A stretch of 64,000 nt of DNA. It comes from Evansella clarkii. GTDB taxonomy: Bacteria; Bacillota; Bacilli; Bacillales; Salisediminibacteriaceae. Under the pieces are notes generated by a model that saw nothing but the letters and a program-made list of their open reading frames with translations, did no database searches and was not told the origin of the DNA. Position 1 is the stretch's first letter; each line of letters opens with the position of its first letter. The position numbers and the translations under genes were made by a program. The stretch lies in the NCBI RefSeq assembly GCF_002019695.1, contig NZ_KV917376.1:668369-732368 (forward strand), written 5' to 3'. Shown here in pieces: positions 53,963 to 62,967 of the stretch.

Positions 53963-54253
53963 CTATGCAAAGTTAGCCCCAAAATATAAAAAGAAAGAAA
54001 TAACAGAAACATTGAAAATAGTAATAACCAGGGCCACTAAAGGAATAAGTTTCTTTTCCTTTCCGGACCTAAGTGTAACGATAGCCAGCAGTAACGAAAT
54101 AATGGTTCCTGCTACTATAAATACTACAATAGGGACCGTTAATGCTTCATTTGTTGCCGTTGCAAGTGGGTCTAAAAGAAACATTGCCAGCGTGACCAAA
54201 AGACTTATAAATAAAAACAGTAAAGACTTTTTCGTTACAGATTTTCCGTTCAT
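53963..54253 (-). CDS. Small three-span membrane protein
   Basis: A 96-residue product with a basic start (MNGKSVTKKS) and three membrane helices (SLLFLFISLLVTLAMFLL, VPIVVFIVAGTIISLLLAIV, LIPLVALVITIFNVSVISFF). The positively charged N-terminus and middle loop fit an inside start. No family recognised. Between it and the riboswitch (53741-53962) there is no gene. Confidence 0.65.
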   Translation of the reverse strand: MNGKSVTKKSLLFLFISLLVTLAMFLLDPLATATNEALTVPIVVFIVAGTIISLLLAIVTLRSGKEKKLIPLVALVITIFNVSVISFFLYFGANFA

Positions 54254-54357
54254 TAGTTTCCCCCGGTTCGTGATTGCTTTCGCTTATGTATGGTTAATAA
54301 GAAGCTGCAAAAAGCTGCTCCCTTCAACTCTCACTGCCAGCTGAAGTTCACCTGTTA

Positions 54358-54591
54358 TTAACAATCACACTCATATTCTTTAAATTTATATTCTCTGCAG
54401 AACCTTACCTCTTTAAAGTCCCTTGAATCTGATTCGTACACCTTCACTAAAGGGGCAACATCTTTCTTTGCAAATTCCCTTATTTGCGTCTCAATATCAG
54501 CAGAAGAATCCAGTGGATATTCGTTCATATCCTCGTAAAGATTATTGTGTTCACAAACTTCATACGTCACAGCAATATAAAATCGCGTCAT
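54358..54591 (-). CDS. Small hypothetical protein
   Basis: A 77-residue acidic protein (MTRFYIAVTYEVCEHNNLYE ... VRFCREYKFKEYECDC) with several cysteines near the end. GAGGGAGGGTCCC precedes the ATG, a strong site. No family recognised. Confidence 0.6.
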   Translation of the reverse strand: MTRFYIAVTYEVCEHNNLYEDMNEYPLDSSADIETQIREFAKKDVAPLVKVYESDSRDFKEVRFCREYKFKEYECDC

Positions 54592-54866
54592 GGGACCCTC
54601 CCTCTATATATTAAATGCCTCCCTTTATTTTAACACCATTTTCCAGTGAAGAATAAAATAAGCCGCAAAGGCAGCTTTCTTTATCTAAAGAGAATTAATT
54701 ATTTTTGTACCATCTGTAATCTTAGTTATATTATGTTTCCACATCGGTATGACATTTCCTTCCACAATTATTTGAAGTTTAAAGGGACACCAGGCATCGG
54801 TACTAGGTGCCTACTCCCGGATAGCTTGTTGTCTCTATGTTTTCAGCAGCAAGCCTGAAGACAAGA

Positions 54867-54898
54867 AAAAGCATGGGGTTCAAAAAACCCATGCTTTT
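54867..54898 (-). terminator. Terminator of the VOC gene
   Basis: AAAAGCATGGG and CCCATGCTTTT with loop TTCAAAAAA. It ends the minus-strand VOC gene 18 bases before it. A further hairpin (AAGCCGC/GCAGCTT, 54664-54682) lies beyond. Confidence 0.8.
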
Positions 54899-54915
54899 GC
54901 CATGCAGCTTGTTTG

Positions 54916-55293
54916 TTATTTATCTTCCCGGAGTAAGTAACTGTTGCCGTCCTGGTCTTTAAAGGAGAACATTGTGCCATAAGGCATTCTTTGCATTTCT
55001 TCTACTTCCACGCCGCTTTGCTGCATTTTTTCATAAGCAGATTCTATATCCGTGGTGCTGAACAGAATCGAAGGATGTGCCACCGCGGAAGAGTTGTACT
55101 GCTCCATTGCAGGCTTGGAGTAAAGGACAAGGGTGGTGAATTCCTCCTCACTCGGGCCCACTTCGATCCAGGCCATGCCAGGTGCCATTTCCTGTTCGAA
55201 CTTTAATACGAAACCGACTTTGTTCAGCCAGAAATCCTTCGCTTCTTCCTGGTCGTTTACATAAACAGTTACCTTGCCAATTTTGTTGATCAT
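54916..55293 (-). CDS. VOC family protein (bleomycin-resistance-like)
   Basis: A 125-residue single VOC module: KIGKVTVYVNDQEEAKDFWL, VGPSEEEFTTLVLYSK and the end FSFKDQDGNSYLLRED. The first metal-ligand His is replaced, so it may bind ligands without a metal. GGAGCAATCGT precedes the ATG. Monocistronic. Confidence 0.88.
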   Translation of the reverse strand: MINKIGKVTVYVNDQEEAKDFWLNKVGFVLKFEQEMAPGMAWIEVGPSEEEFTTLVLYSKPAMEQYNSSAVAHPSILFSTTDIESAYEKMQQSGVEVEEMQRMPYGTMFSFKDQDGNSYLLREDK

Positions 55294-55439
55294 ACGATTG
55301 CTCCTTCTGTTTTTTTTAGTATGTATTATTTTATCATTTCATTTTGGCCAAACCAATTCTATACTTAAACAAGAGCAGAGTACAAAATTCAATTAGGTTA
55401 AGATTGTTTTAAATACCTTCAGAAGCTAGGAGTTTTAAT

Positions 55440-55652
55440 ATGAATTGGATAAAAAAGATGACACCAGTGCAAGGATTAGTAATAATGGGTACGATTGTTG
55501 TGATTGTGGCAGCATCCCTGATAGCAACTCAATCATATTTTGGTTATTTGGAAGTGACAGAAGCGGCTAATCGTTGTTTTGATAAAGGTGGTCTTCCTGT
55601 TATTGAAAAGTCCGGACTGAGAATGACTTACTTTCATTGTAATATGGAATAA
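55440..55652 (+). CDS. Small membrane-anchored protein
   Basis: A 70-residue protein with one membrane helix (about 10-32, VQGLVIMGTIVVIVAASLIA) and a Cys-containing exterior part (NRCFDKGG ... YFHCN). AGCTAGGAGTTTTAAT precedes the ATG. A long stem (GTCATACGACCG/CGGTCGTATGAC, 55658-55708) follows. No family recognised. Confidence 0.7.
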   Translation: MNWIKKMTPVQGLVIMGTIVVIVAASLIATQSYFGYLEVTEAANRCFDKGGLPVIEKSGLRMTYFHCNME

Positions 55653-55736
55653 GTCATGGTCATACGACCGTTTTTCACGTCTGCAAAGCTAGTTTCGGTC
55701 GTATGACTGCTTTCTACAACCATTTACGAGCATTTA

Positions 55737-55770
55737 AAAAGACACGAAGAATAATCTTCGTGCCTTTTTT
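55737..55770. terminator. Bidirectional terminator
   Basis: CACGAAGA-ataa-TCTTCGTG with A and T runs on either side. Confidence 0.85.
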
Positions 55771-55792
55771 AAATATGAATTTTATTAAATCT

Positions 55793-55990
55793 ATGCCTGA
55801 TACACTTCTGCTTTTTCGTCTGCTTATTTGTCTGCTTTCACCTCAGGGTTTTCGCCACAAGTCTCAAGCCATTCCACGATATATTCCGAGAATAGTTCTG
55901 ATACTCCTGTCCTTCTGTATTCAATTTGCCTCTCATCTCCTATCACAGTACCCTGGTATTGACCCAGGAAAATGATGTGACTCAATCATT
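55793..55990 (-). pseudogene. Chimeric fragment: Tyr-rich gene 5' end joined to glcF 3' end
   Basis: On the minus strand the first about 95 bases match 57400-57300 (leader and first codons of the Tyr/Gly-rich gene: TTGAATACAGAAGGACAGG). They run directly into the last about 80 bases of glcF (GAGACTTGTGGCGAAAACCC ... TATCAGGCATAG, encoding ETCGENPEVKADK, stop, ADEKAEVYQA). No frame spans the joint. Confidence 0.8.
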
Positions 55991-56039
55991 TTCGATGTTT
56001 GCTATAAATTACTATTATGCAGAAACAGGATAGTAAGAT

Positions 56040-56147
56040 ATGGATAATAACATTTTTGAACAAATGGAAAAAAGATAGGATACAGAAGAAAGAATGGACT
56101 TCGTTAAGGAAGTATGGTCAGAATTCCCAAGCAGCAAATCAAATTAA
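56040..56147 (+). pseudogene. Second N-terminal methyltransferase fragment
   Basis: The frame MDNNIFEQMEKR, stop, DTEERMDFVKEVWSEFPSSK parallels the fragment at 44105 (MENNVFEEMAKRYDTEER). An in-frame TAG replaces the Tyr codon. It ends at a similar point, before the SAM-binding motif. Confidence 0.55.
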
Positions 56148-56185
56148 CATCTTTTTTAATCCCCTGTTTTTAAAATAATGAATTT

Positions 56186-56563
56186 TTACCTGCTTGTTCT
56201 TCCACTGTATCTGTGGCTGTGCGGTGTTTCCCCGTCTACTGATGTTACACCTCTGAACTCATGGTAATGGCCGCCGCCAGGTAAGCTGATTGCCGGGCCT
56301 GTCACACCACGGATTCTGTGCCTGTGCCTTGCATCAAAAGAAGTAATAGTCATATATCTGTGCGTGTGCTGAACGCCGCTTCGTGCAGGTTCCGTCGTGC
56401 CGGCATATCTGTGATCATGTCCCACATCAAAAGAAGTAACCCCTTTAAATTCATGATCGTGAACCGGGACACCATCCCAGGAGGTAATATACAACGTATG
56501 AGAATGAAGCGGTCCGCTGTCATCTGAGTCCATGATAAAACCAGTGATAGGAATATCAGGCAT
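56186..56563 (-). CDS. ymaF: YmaF family protein
   Basis: A 125-residue His-rich protein made of three repeats of the type HxHxFxGVTSxxxGHxHxY (VHDHEFKGVTSFDVGHDHRY, HYHEFRGVTSVDGETPHSHR). YmaF is known from Bacillus without a function; the histidines suggest metal binding. ATG 56563 is chosen because AAAGGGGGATGTATT precedes it. Confidence 0.9.
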   Translation of the reverse strand: MPDIPITGFIMDSDDSGPLHSHTLYITSWDGVPVHDHEFKGVTSFDVGHDHRYAGTTEPARSGVQHTHRYMTITSFDARHRHRIRGVTGPAISLPGGGHYHEFRGVTSVDGETPHSHRYSGRTSR

Positions 56564-56792
56564 AATACATCCCCCTTTCATTTTTAAACTTGTAATATTT
56601 TATGATCAAAAACTAAGTTTGAGTGGGGGAATGTTGGACCGGAGAACAATTTGTGTGTAAACTTTTCAAATAAAAAAGAGCATCCAATGAAGATGCTCCG
56701 CTTTACTAACTCAGGCAGTCAGAGTACCTGGAATACTCATTTGGTATCTTTTTCTCATACTTAACAGGAATGTGGCGGGGGTATTGCCTGCT

Positions 56793-56949
56793 TTAGGCCT
56801 GATACACTTCTGTTTTTTCATCCGCTTCTTTACCTGCTTTCATCTCAGGAGTATCCCCACAGGCCTCGAGCAGTAACTCCAAGATATTATAGATGCCGGC
56901 TGAGCCGCAGCAGCTGTCGGTTCTCTCTATTTCACAGTATTCCGCTCCC
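56793..56949 (-). pseudogene. glcF 3' remnant with internal deletion
   Basis: The minus strand encodes EGAEYCEIERTDSCCGSAGI, YNILELLLEACGDTPEMKAG and ends TEVYQA, stop. This matches the CCG motif of GlcF joined, about 60 codons earlier than expected, to its C-terminus (the part between YNIVES and VDLLLEACG is missing). It begins 2 bases after the stop of the Tyr/Gly-rich gene. Confidence 0.85.
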
Positions 56950-56951
56950 TC

Positions 56952-57347
56952 TTAGTAATAAGGATAACCACCATAATAAGGGTATGGCGGAGGAGCAAGA
57001 TACGGTAACAGAGCTAAAGCTGCTAAGCTGCCAACCGGGAATCTTCTGCGCCTGAAGCGGCGGAACCTTCTTCGCGGGCGTCCATAACCTCCGTAGCCCC
57101 CATATCCTCCATATCCACCGTAATATTGCCGGCTGTCCTCGTCTGCCTCACTTTCCCGATCCATCACGTCTTCACCTGCCAGTACAGTGACCTCATCTCC
57201 GTCTACACCTTCTATGATGCCGTCAAAGCTGGTCCCGTCGGCCATCGTAAAGGTGACGTGATAATACATAAGGCTTCTGCACTGGTCGTGCATATTTCGC
57301 GAATAGTTCTGATACTCCTGTCCTTCTGTACTCAATTTGCACCTCAT
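56952..57347 (-). CDS. Gly/Tyr/Arg-rich protein (spore-coat-like composition)
   Basis: A 131-residue protein: an N-terminal LSm-like or Hfq-like beta region (YYHVTFTMADGTSFDGIIEG, DGDEVTVLAGEDV) followed by YGGYGGYGGYGGYGRPRRRF, an Arg-rich stretch and a Pro/Tyr-rich end. Such low-complexity tails occur in spore surface proteins of Bacilli. The start is uncertain: ATG 57347 or TTG 57335, both behind AAAGGAG/GAGGTG; the chimeric copy at 55793 has stops directly upstream of the same ATG. Confidence 0.7.
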   Translation of the reverse strand: MRCKLSTEGQEYQNYSRNMHDQCRSLMYYHVTFTMADGTSFDGIIEGVDGDEVTVLAGEDVMDRESEADEDSRQYYGGYGGYGGYGGYGRPRRRFRRFRRRRFPVGSLAALALLPYLAPPPYPYYGGYPYY

Positions 57348-57404
57348 CTCCTTTCCCAATACCATGGTATTCACCCAGGATAATGAGGTGACTATTTAAA
57401 CGTT

Positions 57405-58211
57405 TCAGCAATAAGAGAGTTGAGCTTCGTGTTCAAAGTTCGCACACGCCCACTCACCTTCTCTTTTAAACAATTCATATACAGTCTCACGGTCTGCTGG
57501 TGGTTCCTCTGTCCATTCCTGCAAGGTAAGAATAACTGATTTTTTATCCGGGAAGTGGTGAATAAAGACTTCTGCTTGTTCGTGAAGCCGTGTCGACCAA
57601 ATCCTGGAACGCACCATCACCATTGAGTAGAAAGTTCGAATGAGTTTTCGCGAGAAGCCTTGGGAAATCGTTTTAATCTCCTCGTTTGAAGCTGAGTTAA
57701 GCTTATTTAACGTCCGGGCAAGGCTCTCACAAATATCTCCATTGAAGCGAATGGCAATCTCTGATGTAAGTTTGTAAGGACCAAACCGAGCCCCTAAATC
57801 ATCTCCGGACACACAAACACACAGTTCCTTCAGGAAAGCATTCTCGTAGTAATTGGAGGGGTCCACTGTATAATCGTAATACGCAACAGCAATACCAACA
57901 TCACGAACTACAGAACGATACTTTTGTGACAGTTCCCCAGCAAGGGTCTTTAACTCAGCCTTATTGCCTGCACTCAGTCTGCCCTCAAACAGAGCGATAA
58001 GGTCTAAATCTGATTTTAAAGCTATGGCTTCCCCTCTGGCTACGCTGCCGTATACATACACACTGTGCAATTGTTCAGGAAACAATTTTCTAAGACCGGC
58101 GACAGATTGCCGTATGCAAGGCACATACATATTATCAATCTTGTCTTTACTTACATCGCTTACAATAAATCCATTAGAGTCAAGGCCATATCCTGCTTTT
58201 AAAATCACCAT
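57405..58211 (-). CDS. Nucleotidyltransferase-domain protein
   Basis: A 268-residue protein with the NT_Pol-beta-like motif VYGSVARGEAIALKSDLDLI (GS...DxD) and a helical C-terminal half, resembling aminoglycoside-nucleotidyltransferase-type or MNT-like proteins. GGGAGTGAA precedes the ATG. Substrate unknown; no antitoxin or HEPN partner is adjacent. Confidence 0.85.
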   Translation of the reverse strand: MVILKAGYGLDSNGFIVSDVSKDKIDNMYVPCIRQSVAGLRKLFPEQLHSVYVYGSVARGEAIALKSDLDLIALFEGRLSAGNKAELKTLAGELSQKYRSVVRDVGIAVAYYDYTVDPSNYYENAFLKELCVCVSGDDLGARFGPYKLTSEIAIRFNGDICESLARTLNKLNSASNEEIKTISQGFSRKLIRTFYSMVMVRSRIWSTRLHEQAEVFIHHFPDKKSVILTLQEWTEEPPADRETVYELFKREGEWACANFEHEAQLSYC

Positions 58212-58310
58212 TTCACTCCCCTCTTACTGTCACTCCGGTACTTTCCTGTTTGTGCTGCCCGCCATGCAGGCAGACCGAACACGCTTAGCTTTACTGATTT
58301 TATTCTCTAT

Positions 58311-59696
58311 TTATGCCTGATATGCTTCTGTTCTTTCGTCCGCTTCTTCACCTGCTTTCATCTCAGGGTTATCGCCACAGGCCTCGAGCAACAAATCAAC
58401 GATATGAACCGCCCGCACCTTATCTGACAGCCCCTCCCGTTCGATACCTAATTTCATTTGCAGCAGGCATCCCGGGTTTGCTGTCACGATTGTATGGGCA
58501 TTCGTTACGACGACGTCTTCCATTTTATGATCGAGTATTTGCATGGACATTTCTGATTCCACGATATTATAGATGCCGGCGGATCCGCAGCAGCTGTCCG
58601 CCCTTTCCATTTCACGGTAGTCTGCTCCTTCGATGGCCTTCAGTAACTCCCGCGGCGCTTCCGCTGTATGCATCACATTGCGCAAATGGCAGGAGTCCTG
58701 GTAAGTGACTGTCTGGGCAGGAACGGCAAGCTTTATTTTTTCGTAAAAATTCAGTTCATATAATAGCTGAGAAATGTCCGTTATTTTTGTAGTGAAGGCT
58801 TTTGCCCGTTCCCCGTACTCTGCATCATCTTTTAACAAATGGGCATAGTCCACGAGAAAAGCGCCGCACCCTCCAGCGTTACTGATGATAAAATCGGCGT
58901 TCAGGTCTTCAAACGCATCGATATTTCTTTTGGCTAGTTCTTTCGCTGTATCCTTTTCCCCGCTGTGGCCATGCAAGGCGCCGCAGCAGTTCTGGTCTTT
59001 CGGTATGACCACTTCACACCCTGCCAGCTGCAGGAGCTTAATGGTGGCCTCGTTCGTTTCTTTAAACATCGTATCCATGAGGCAGCCGCTGAAGAAAGCG
59101 ACTGTCGCCGTTTTGCTGGTAACCGGTGCGTAGGCAGATTCGATTTTCCTGCCCCGTTTTCGGGAGACAGCCGGGAGAACCTTCTCCATATCCTGCATGC
59201 TTTTCGGGAAAAGCTTCATAAACCCGATTTTTCGCGTCACGTTCTGCAACCCGCTTCTCTGGTACATCCCCAGTAATCCAACTGCTTTTTCCATCCGGTT
59301 TTGATGGGGAAAGAGGCCGTTGAAAACCGTTTTTCTCACTGCTTTCACGTGGGGAGAATGGCGCTTATGGCTGTTAAAAATATCTCTGGCGTCTTCTAAA
59401 AGATGCCCGTAATTTACACCGGCAGGACAGACAGGTTCACACGCACGGCAGCCCAGGCATAAGTTCAGCGATCTTTCCACATCATCATCAGGAGCAACGA
59501 GGCCGTCATGGACAGCTTTCATCAATGCAATTCTTCCGCGAGGGGAATGGGCTTCGTCATATCCCGTCTCAATATAAGTGGGACAGGACGGCAGGCAAAA
59601 GCCGCATCTCATGCAATTAAGCAGTTCCGCCTCGTCCATTTGCTCACGAAAGGACTCGTGGATCTTTTGTTCCCGCTTTGTCATTTTCACAGTCAT
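58311..59696 (-). CDS. glcF: Glycolate oxidase iron-sulfur subunit
   Basis: A 461-residue GlcF: two 4Fe-4S clusters (CMRCGFCLPSCPTY and CLGCRACEPVCPAG) and two CCG domains (QNCCGALHGHSG, DSCCGSAGIYN). It passes electrons from the flavoprotein to the membrane quinone pool. It overlaps glcD by 4 bases. Its 3' end is copied twice downstream (56793-56949, 55793-55880). Confidence 0.95.
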   Translation of the reverse strand: MTVKMTKREQKIHESFREQMDEAELLNCMRCGFCLPSCPTYIETGYDEAHSPRGRIALMKAVHDGLVAPDDDVERSLNLCLGCRACEPVCPAGVNYGHLLEDARDIFNSHKRHSPHVKAVRKTVFNGLFPHQNRMEKAVGLLGMYQRSGLQNVTRKIGFMKLFPKSMQDMEKVLPAVSRKRGRKIESAYAPVTSKTATVAFFSGCLMDTMFKETNEATIKLLQLAGCEVVIPKDQNCCGALHGHSGEKDTAKELAKRNIDAFEDLNADFIISNAGGCGAFLVDYAHLLKDDAEYGERAKAFTTKITDISQLLYELNFYEKIKLAVPAQTVTYQDSCHLRNVMHTAEAPRELLKAIEGADYREMERADSCCGSAGIYNIVESEMSMQILDHKMEDVVVTNAHTIVTANPGCLLQMKLGIEREGLSDKVRAVHIVDLLLEACGDNPEMKAGEEADERTEAYQA

Positions 59697-61108
59697 GAGG
59701 ACAACACCAGCCTTTTCCGTGAGTTTTCAGTGAACATCTTACCTGGATTCATAATATTCGCCGGATCAAAAGCATGTTTAATCCCTCTCATAATGGCCAG
59801 GCCTTCTTCGCCGACTTTCCACTCCAGATAAGGGGCCTTCATCTCTCCCACCCCATGCTCGCCGGTAATTGTTCCTCCAAGTTCAATCGCTTTGTGAAAA
59901 ATCTCTTCGAACGCTTCTTCCACCCGCTTCATTTCATCTTTATCTCTGGAATCTGTCGGACAGGTTGGATGCAGGTTTCCATCCCCTGCATGGCCAAATG
60001 TACAAATAGTGACGTCATATTTTTGGGCAATCTCCATAATGGCTCTCACCATGTTGGCAATTTGTGAGCGTGGGACTGTGGCATCCTCCAGGATCGTTGT
60101 GGGTTTCAAACGAGCGAGGGCTGAAAGGGCAGCTCTTCTGGCGGTCGTCAATGCCTGTGCTTCCGCTTCGGAATTGGCAACCTGGACAGCTTTCGCATTT
60201 TCATACATACATATGTCAGCCATCTTTTTCATATCCCGTTCTACGATTTCTGGCGGACCGTCCTGCTCAATTAATAGTACTGCTTCCACGTCTGTCGGCA
60301 GACCGACTCTCGCGAATTCTTCCACAGCGACTAATGTTGGTTTGTCTAAAAACTCCAGTGTGGCAGGGATAATTTTAGCCGCAATAATCTCCGACACTGT
60401 TTTTGCCGCTGTATCCATATCATGAAACATCGCAATCATCGTCTGCTTCGTTTCCGGCATGGGAATCAGTTTTAACGTTGCCTCTGTGATCACACCGAGT
60501 GTTCCCTCAGACCCTACGAAAAGGCGCGTCAAATCGTAGCCGGCAACATCCTTCGCAAGCTTCCCTCCTGTCCGGATGATCTCGCCGTTTGGAAGGACTG
60601 CTTCCAGGGCCATGACGTAATCCCGGGTCACCCCGTACTTTAAGCCCCTTAACCCTCCGGAATTTTCATTGATGTTCCCACCAATAGTGGAGATTTTCAT
60701 GGAGCTCGGGTCCGGAGGATAAAACAAGCCTCTCTCCTCTACTGCGTTAATGAGGTCCAGTGTAATGGCACCAGGCTGTACCGTGACGGTTAAATTTTCT
60801 TCATCAATTTCGAGAATTCGGTTCATATGTTTAAAAAGCAGGACAATGCCCCCTTGCGTCGGCACCGTGCCTGCACACAGGTTCGTGCCTGACCCTCTTG
60901 GGACAATAGGGATTTTTTCTTTTCGGCAGACTTTCACAATCTCTGAAACTTCTTTCGTGTTGCGGGGAGCGACCACCGCATCGGGCATCGACTGGAAGTT
61001 CGGTGTCGCGTCATAGGAGTATACAAGGCAGCCTGCTGAGGAATCATCAAAGTTTTCCGGGCCAACAATTTCTATCAATTTCTTCCTGGGGCGTTTCTTA
61101 AGCATCAT
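59693..61108 (-). CDS. glcD: Glycolate oxidase FAD subunit
   Basis: A 471-residue FAD-linked oxidase: FAD_binding_4 domain (VPRGSGTNLCAGTVPTQGGI, GGNINENSGGLRGLKYGVT) and an FAD-oxidase C-terminal domain with ICTFGHAGDGNLHPTCPTD and GTITGEHGVG. It oxidises glycolate (possibly D-lactate) to glyoxylate together with GlcF. GGAGGACGATG precedes the start. The 21-bp tandem repeat and the CdaR gene lie upstream, the same order as ysfB-glcD-glcF in B. subtilis. Confidence 0.95.
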   Translation of the reverse strand: MMLKKRPRKKLIEIVGPENFDDSSAGCLVYSYDATPNFQSMPDAVVAPRNTKEVSEIVKVCRKEKIPIVPRGSGTNLCAGTVPTQGGIVLLFKHMNRILEIDEENLTVTVQPGAITLDLINAVEERGLFYPPDPSSMKISTIGGNINENSGGLRGLKYGVTRDYVMALEAVLPNGEIIRTGGKLAKDVAGYDLTRLFVGSEGTLGVITEATLKLIPMPETKQTMIAMFHDMDTAAKTVSEIIAAKIIPATLEFLDKPTLVAVEEFARVGLPTDVEAVLLIEQDGPPEIVERDMKKMADICMYENAKAVQVANSEAEAQALTTARRAALSALARLKPTTILEDATVPRSQIANMVRAIMEIAQKYDVTICTFGHAGDGNLHPTCPTDSRDKDEMKRVEEAFEEIFHKAIELGGTITGEHGVGEMKAPYLEWKVGEEGLAIMRGIKHAFDPANIMNPGKMFTENSRKRLVLSS

Positions 61109-61139
61109 CGTCCTCCTTTATTTTTGTGTGACTTTTAAA

Positions 61140-61470
61140 TTTGGCGTGATTAGGGCTGAGTTTGGCGCGATAACCCTTTAGTTCCGCGTGATAATCTCCT
61201 CATTCGGCGTGATTAAACTTCAGTTCCGCGTGATAACCCTCTCATCCGGCGCGATTAACCTTTTATTTCGCATGATAACCTCCTCATTCGGCGTGATTAA
61301 CCTTCTGTTCCGCGTGATAAACTCCTCATTCAGCGCGATTAACTTTCTGTTCCGCGTGATAACCTCCTCATTCGGCGTGATAACCTTCTGTTCCGCGTGA
61401 TAACCCTCTCATCCGGCGCGATTAACCTTCTGTTCCGCGTGATAAACTCCTCATTCCGCGTGATTGGAGG
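61140..61470. repeat. 21-bp tandem repeat, about 16 units
   Basis: Units alternate between TTCCGCGTGATAACCTCCTC- and TTCGGCGTGATTAACCTTCT-types, giving a 42-bp higher order. Starts fall near 61141, 61162, 61182, 61204 and so on to 61454; one related unit stands apart at 61495. It fills most of the 578-base gap between glcD and its regulator. Apparent ORFs in it are repeat artefacts. Confidence 0.92.
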
Positions 61471-61686
61471 GGTAATCGCACAACTTCCCCCTGGTTCGCG
61501 TGATTCACCAGGTGATGCGCACAGGATCCTGAGCCATTCGCACAACTTAGAATAATTATTAACTAACTTCCGTGCTTACTCGACAGCTGTTGCTTCGCAG
61601 CATCATGTGGATCCGTTCTTCTTAATTAGTAGATTAGTCTAAAAACGCCCATCCTTCTATAGAGAAAAATAAAAAATACAGCTGTT

Positions 61687-62811
61687 TTATCCGTTATTTT
61701 TTGTATGATTATCCAAAAAGTAAAGAGCCATATAAAGATTTACTGCATCAGGAAAATGTTTTAAATTCAGGCCGGTTAGTTCCTCCAGCTTTTTTATCCG
61801 GTAATGAAGGGTGTTCACATGAATGTGGAGACTTGATGCCGTTAATTTCACCGACATGTTTTTCTGAAAAAATACCCGGAATGTCTCCAGCAGCTCATCG
61901 TTATTTTGGACATGAGCTAAAATACGGCGAGTAGACTCTTCCTGAGTTTGAGGGCTAACTTCATTTAAACAGAGCTCCAGCCGCAGATTTTCTTCATAGA
62001 CAACTTCTTTTTTTTCACGAATAGCCGTTTGCAGAGCTTTCTCTGCCTGCTCAAAACTGTCTGCCAGAGCATCGCTGTCAGCTCGCCGGCCAATTCCGGC
62101 CGCTATGTTTGTTTCCCACGAGCTCTTTACAAATACTTTCAGCTGGTTTATCTTCTGATTTAAAATACTGGCATTATGCTGTTCATCAACACTATGTATC
62201 AGGAGGATTCGGTCTTCTCCCCAGGGGATTAAAATGTCTTTCGGGAAGGAATTATTCCATACAGAGGTTAGCTGCCATAGGCCCGTGTACATGAGCCCTG
62301 TTTTATTCAGTACTTGAGTTAAGATCACTTGCCTTGGGTCTGCCAAAGAAATATCCAGTACTTTGGCACGTTCTGAAAGCTCCGGCCGTTTGTTTTTCGG
62401 CTGCAGCCAGTCAAAAACAAAAGCCTCTGTCATTCGCGAACGGAGCTGTGTCTGTTCAGTGTAGTAACTCTCCTGGATTAACAGCTCCGTCATTTTTTTA
62501 AGCAATTCACCATACGGCTCGGTCTGTGCAGGCTCCCCTGTTATCCCAATAACGCCAACCACTTTATTTAAAAAGAAGACCGGTAAGTTTAAGCCGACCT
62601 TTACTCCTCTTAATCGTTTTTCATCTTCTTTGTTGATAAAAATTTTCTGTTTTTCCTCGATACAGATGAGCGCTCCTTCATGGAAGCTGCCAGTTCGCTT
62701 TTCATCCGTACTGGCAATAATGATTCCATCCAGGTTAACCACAATGATCTCTTCATCTATGAGCTTCTTAACTTCTAAAATTATTTTTTTCGACAGCGAA
62801 TCAGATAGCAT
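61687..62811 (-). CDS. CdaR/YsfB-type regulator of glycolate use
   Basis: A 374-residue regulator: N-terminal sugar-diacid recognition domain (DEEIIVVNLDGIIIASTDEK, RGVKVGLNLPVFFLNKVVGV), a GGDEF-like central domain and a C-terminal PucR helix-turn-helix (SVKLTASSLHIHVNTLHYRI). AAGGAGC precedes the ATG. Its place before glcD-glcF suggests it senses glycolate or a related acid and controls that operon. Confidence 0.9.
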   Translation of the reverse strand: MLSDSLSKKIILEVKKLIDEEIIVVNLDGIIIASTDEKRTGSFHEGALICIEEKQKIFINKEDEKRLRGVKVGLNLPVFFLNKVVGVIGITGEPAQTEPYGELLKKMTELLIQESYYTEQTQLRSRMTEAFVFDWLQPKNKRPELSERAKVLDISLADPRQVILTQVLNKTGLMYTGLWQLTSVWNNSFPKDILIPWGEDRILLIHSVDEQHNASILNQKINQLKVFVKSSWETNIAAGIGRRADSDALADSFEQAEKALQTAIREKKEVVYEENLRLELCLNEVSPQTQEESTRRILAHVQNNDELLETFRVFFQKNMSVKLTASSLHIHVNTLHYRIKKLEELTGLNLKHFPDAVNLYMALYFLDNHTKNNG

Positions 62812-62919
62812 GGGGCAAGCTCCTTTTTTAAAAAAATAGACGATGCATTATAATCACCAATTCTCTTTTTCCGCAGAAAAATCCTTTAAATATATATCTG
62901 GGAGACCATTACGTGAAAA

Positions 62920-62953
62920 AAGCACACTCCTTTTTTTCAGAGTGTGCTTCTGG
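62920..62953 (-). terminator. Terminator of the small lipoprotein gene
   Basis: AAGCACACTC pairs with GAGTGTGCTT around a ten-base loop; T-run on the minus strand. Confidence 0.85.
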
Positions 62954-62967
62954 TTATTTCTAATGTT

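Noticed and set aside
61140-61470. CRISPR array
   Set aside because: Units are 21 bases with no unique spacers and no cas genes are nearby.
61188-61545. ORFs on both strands in the tandem repeat
   Set aside because: They arise because the 21-base unit has no stop in that phase; the products are simple repeats without a ribosome binding site.
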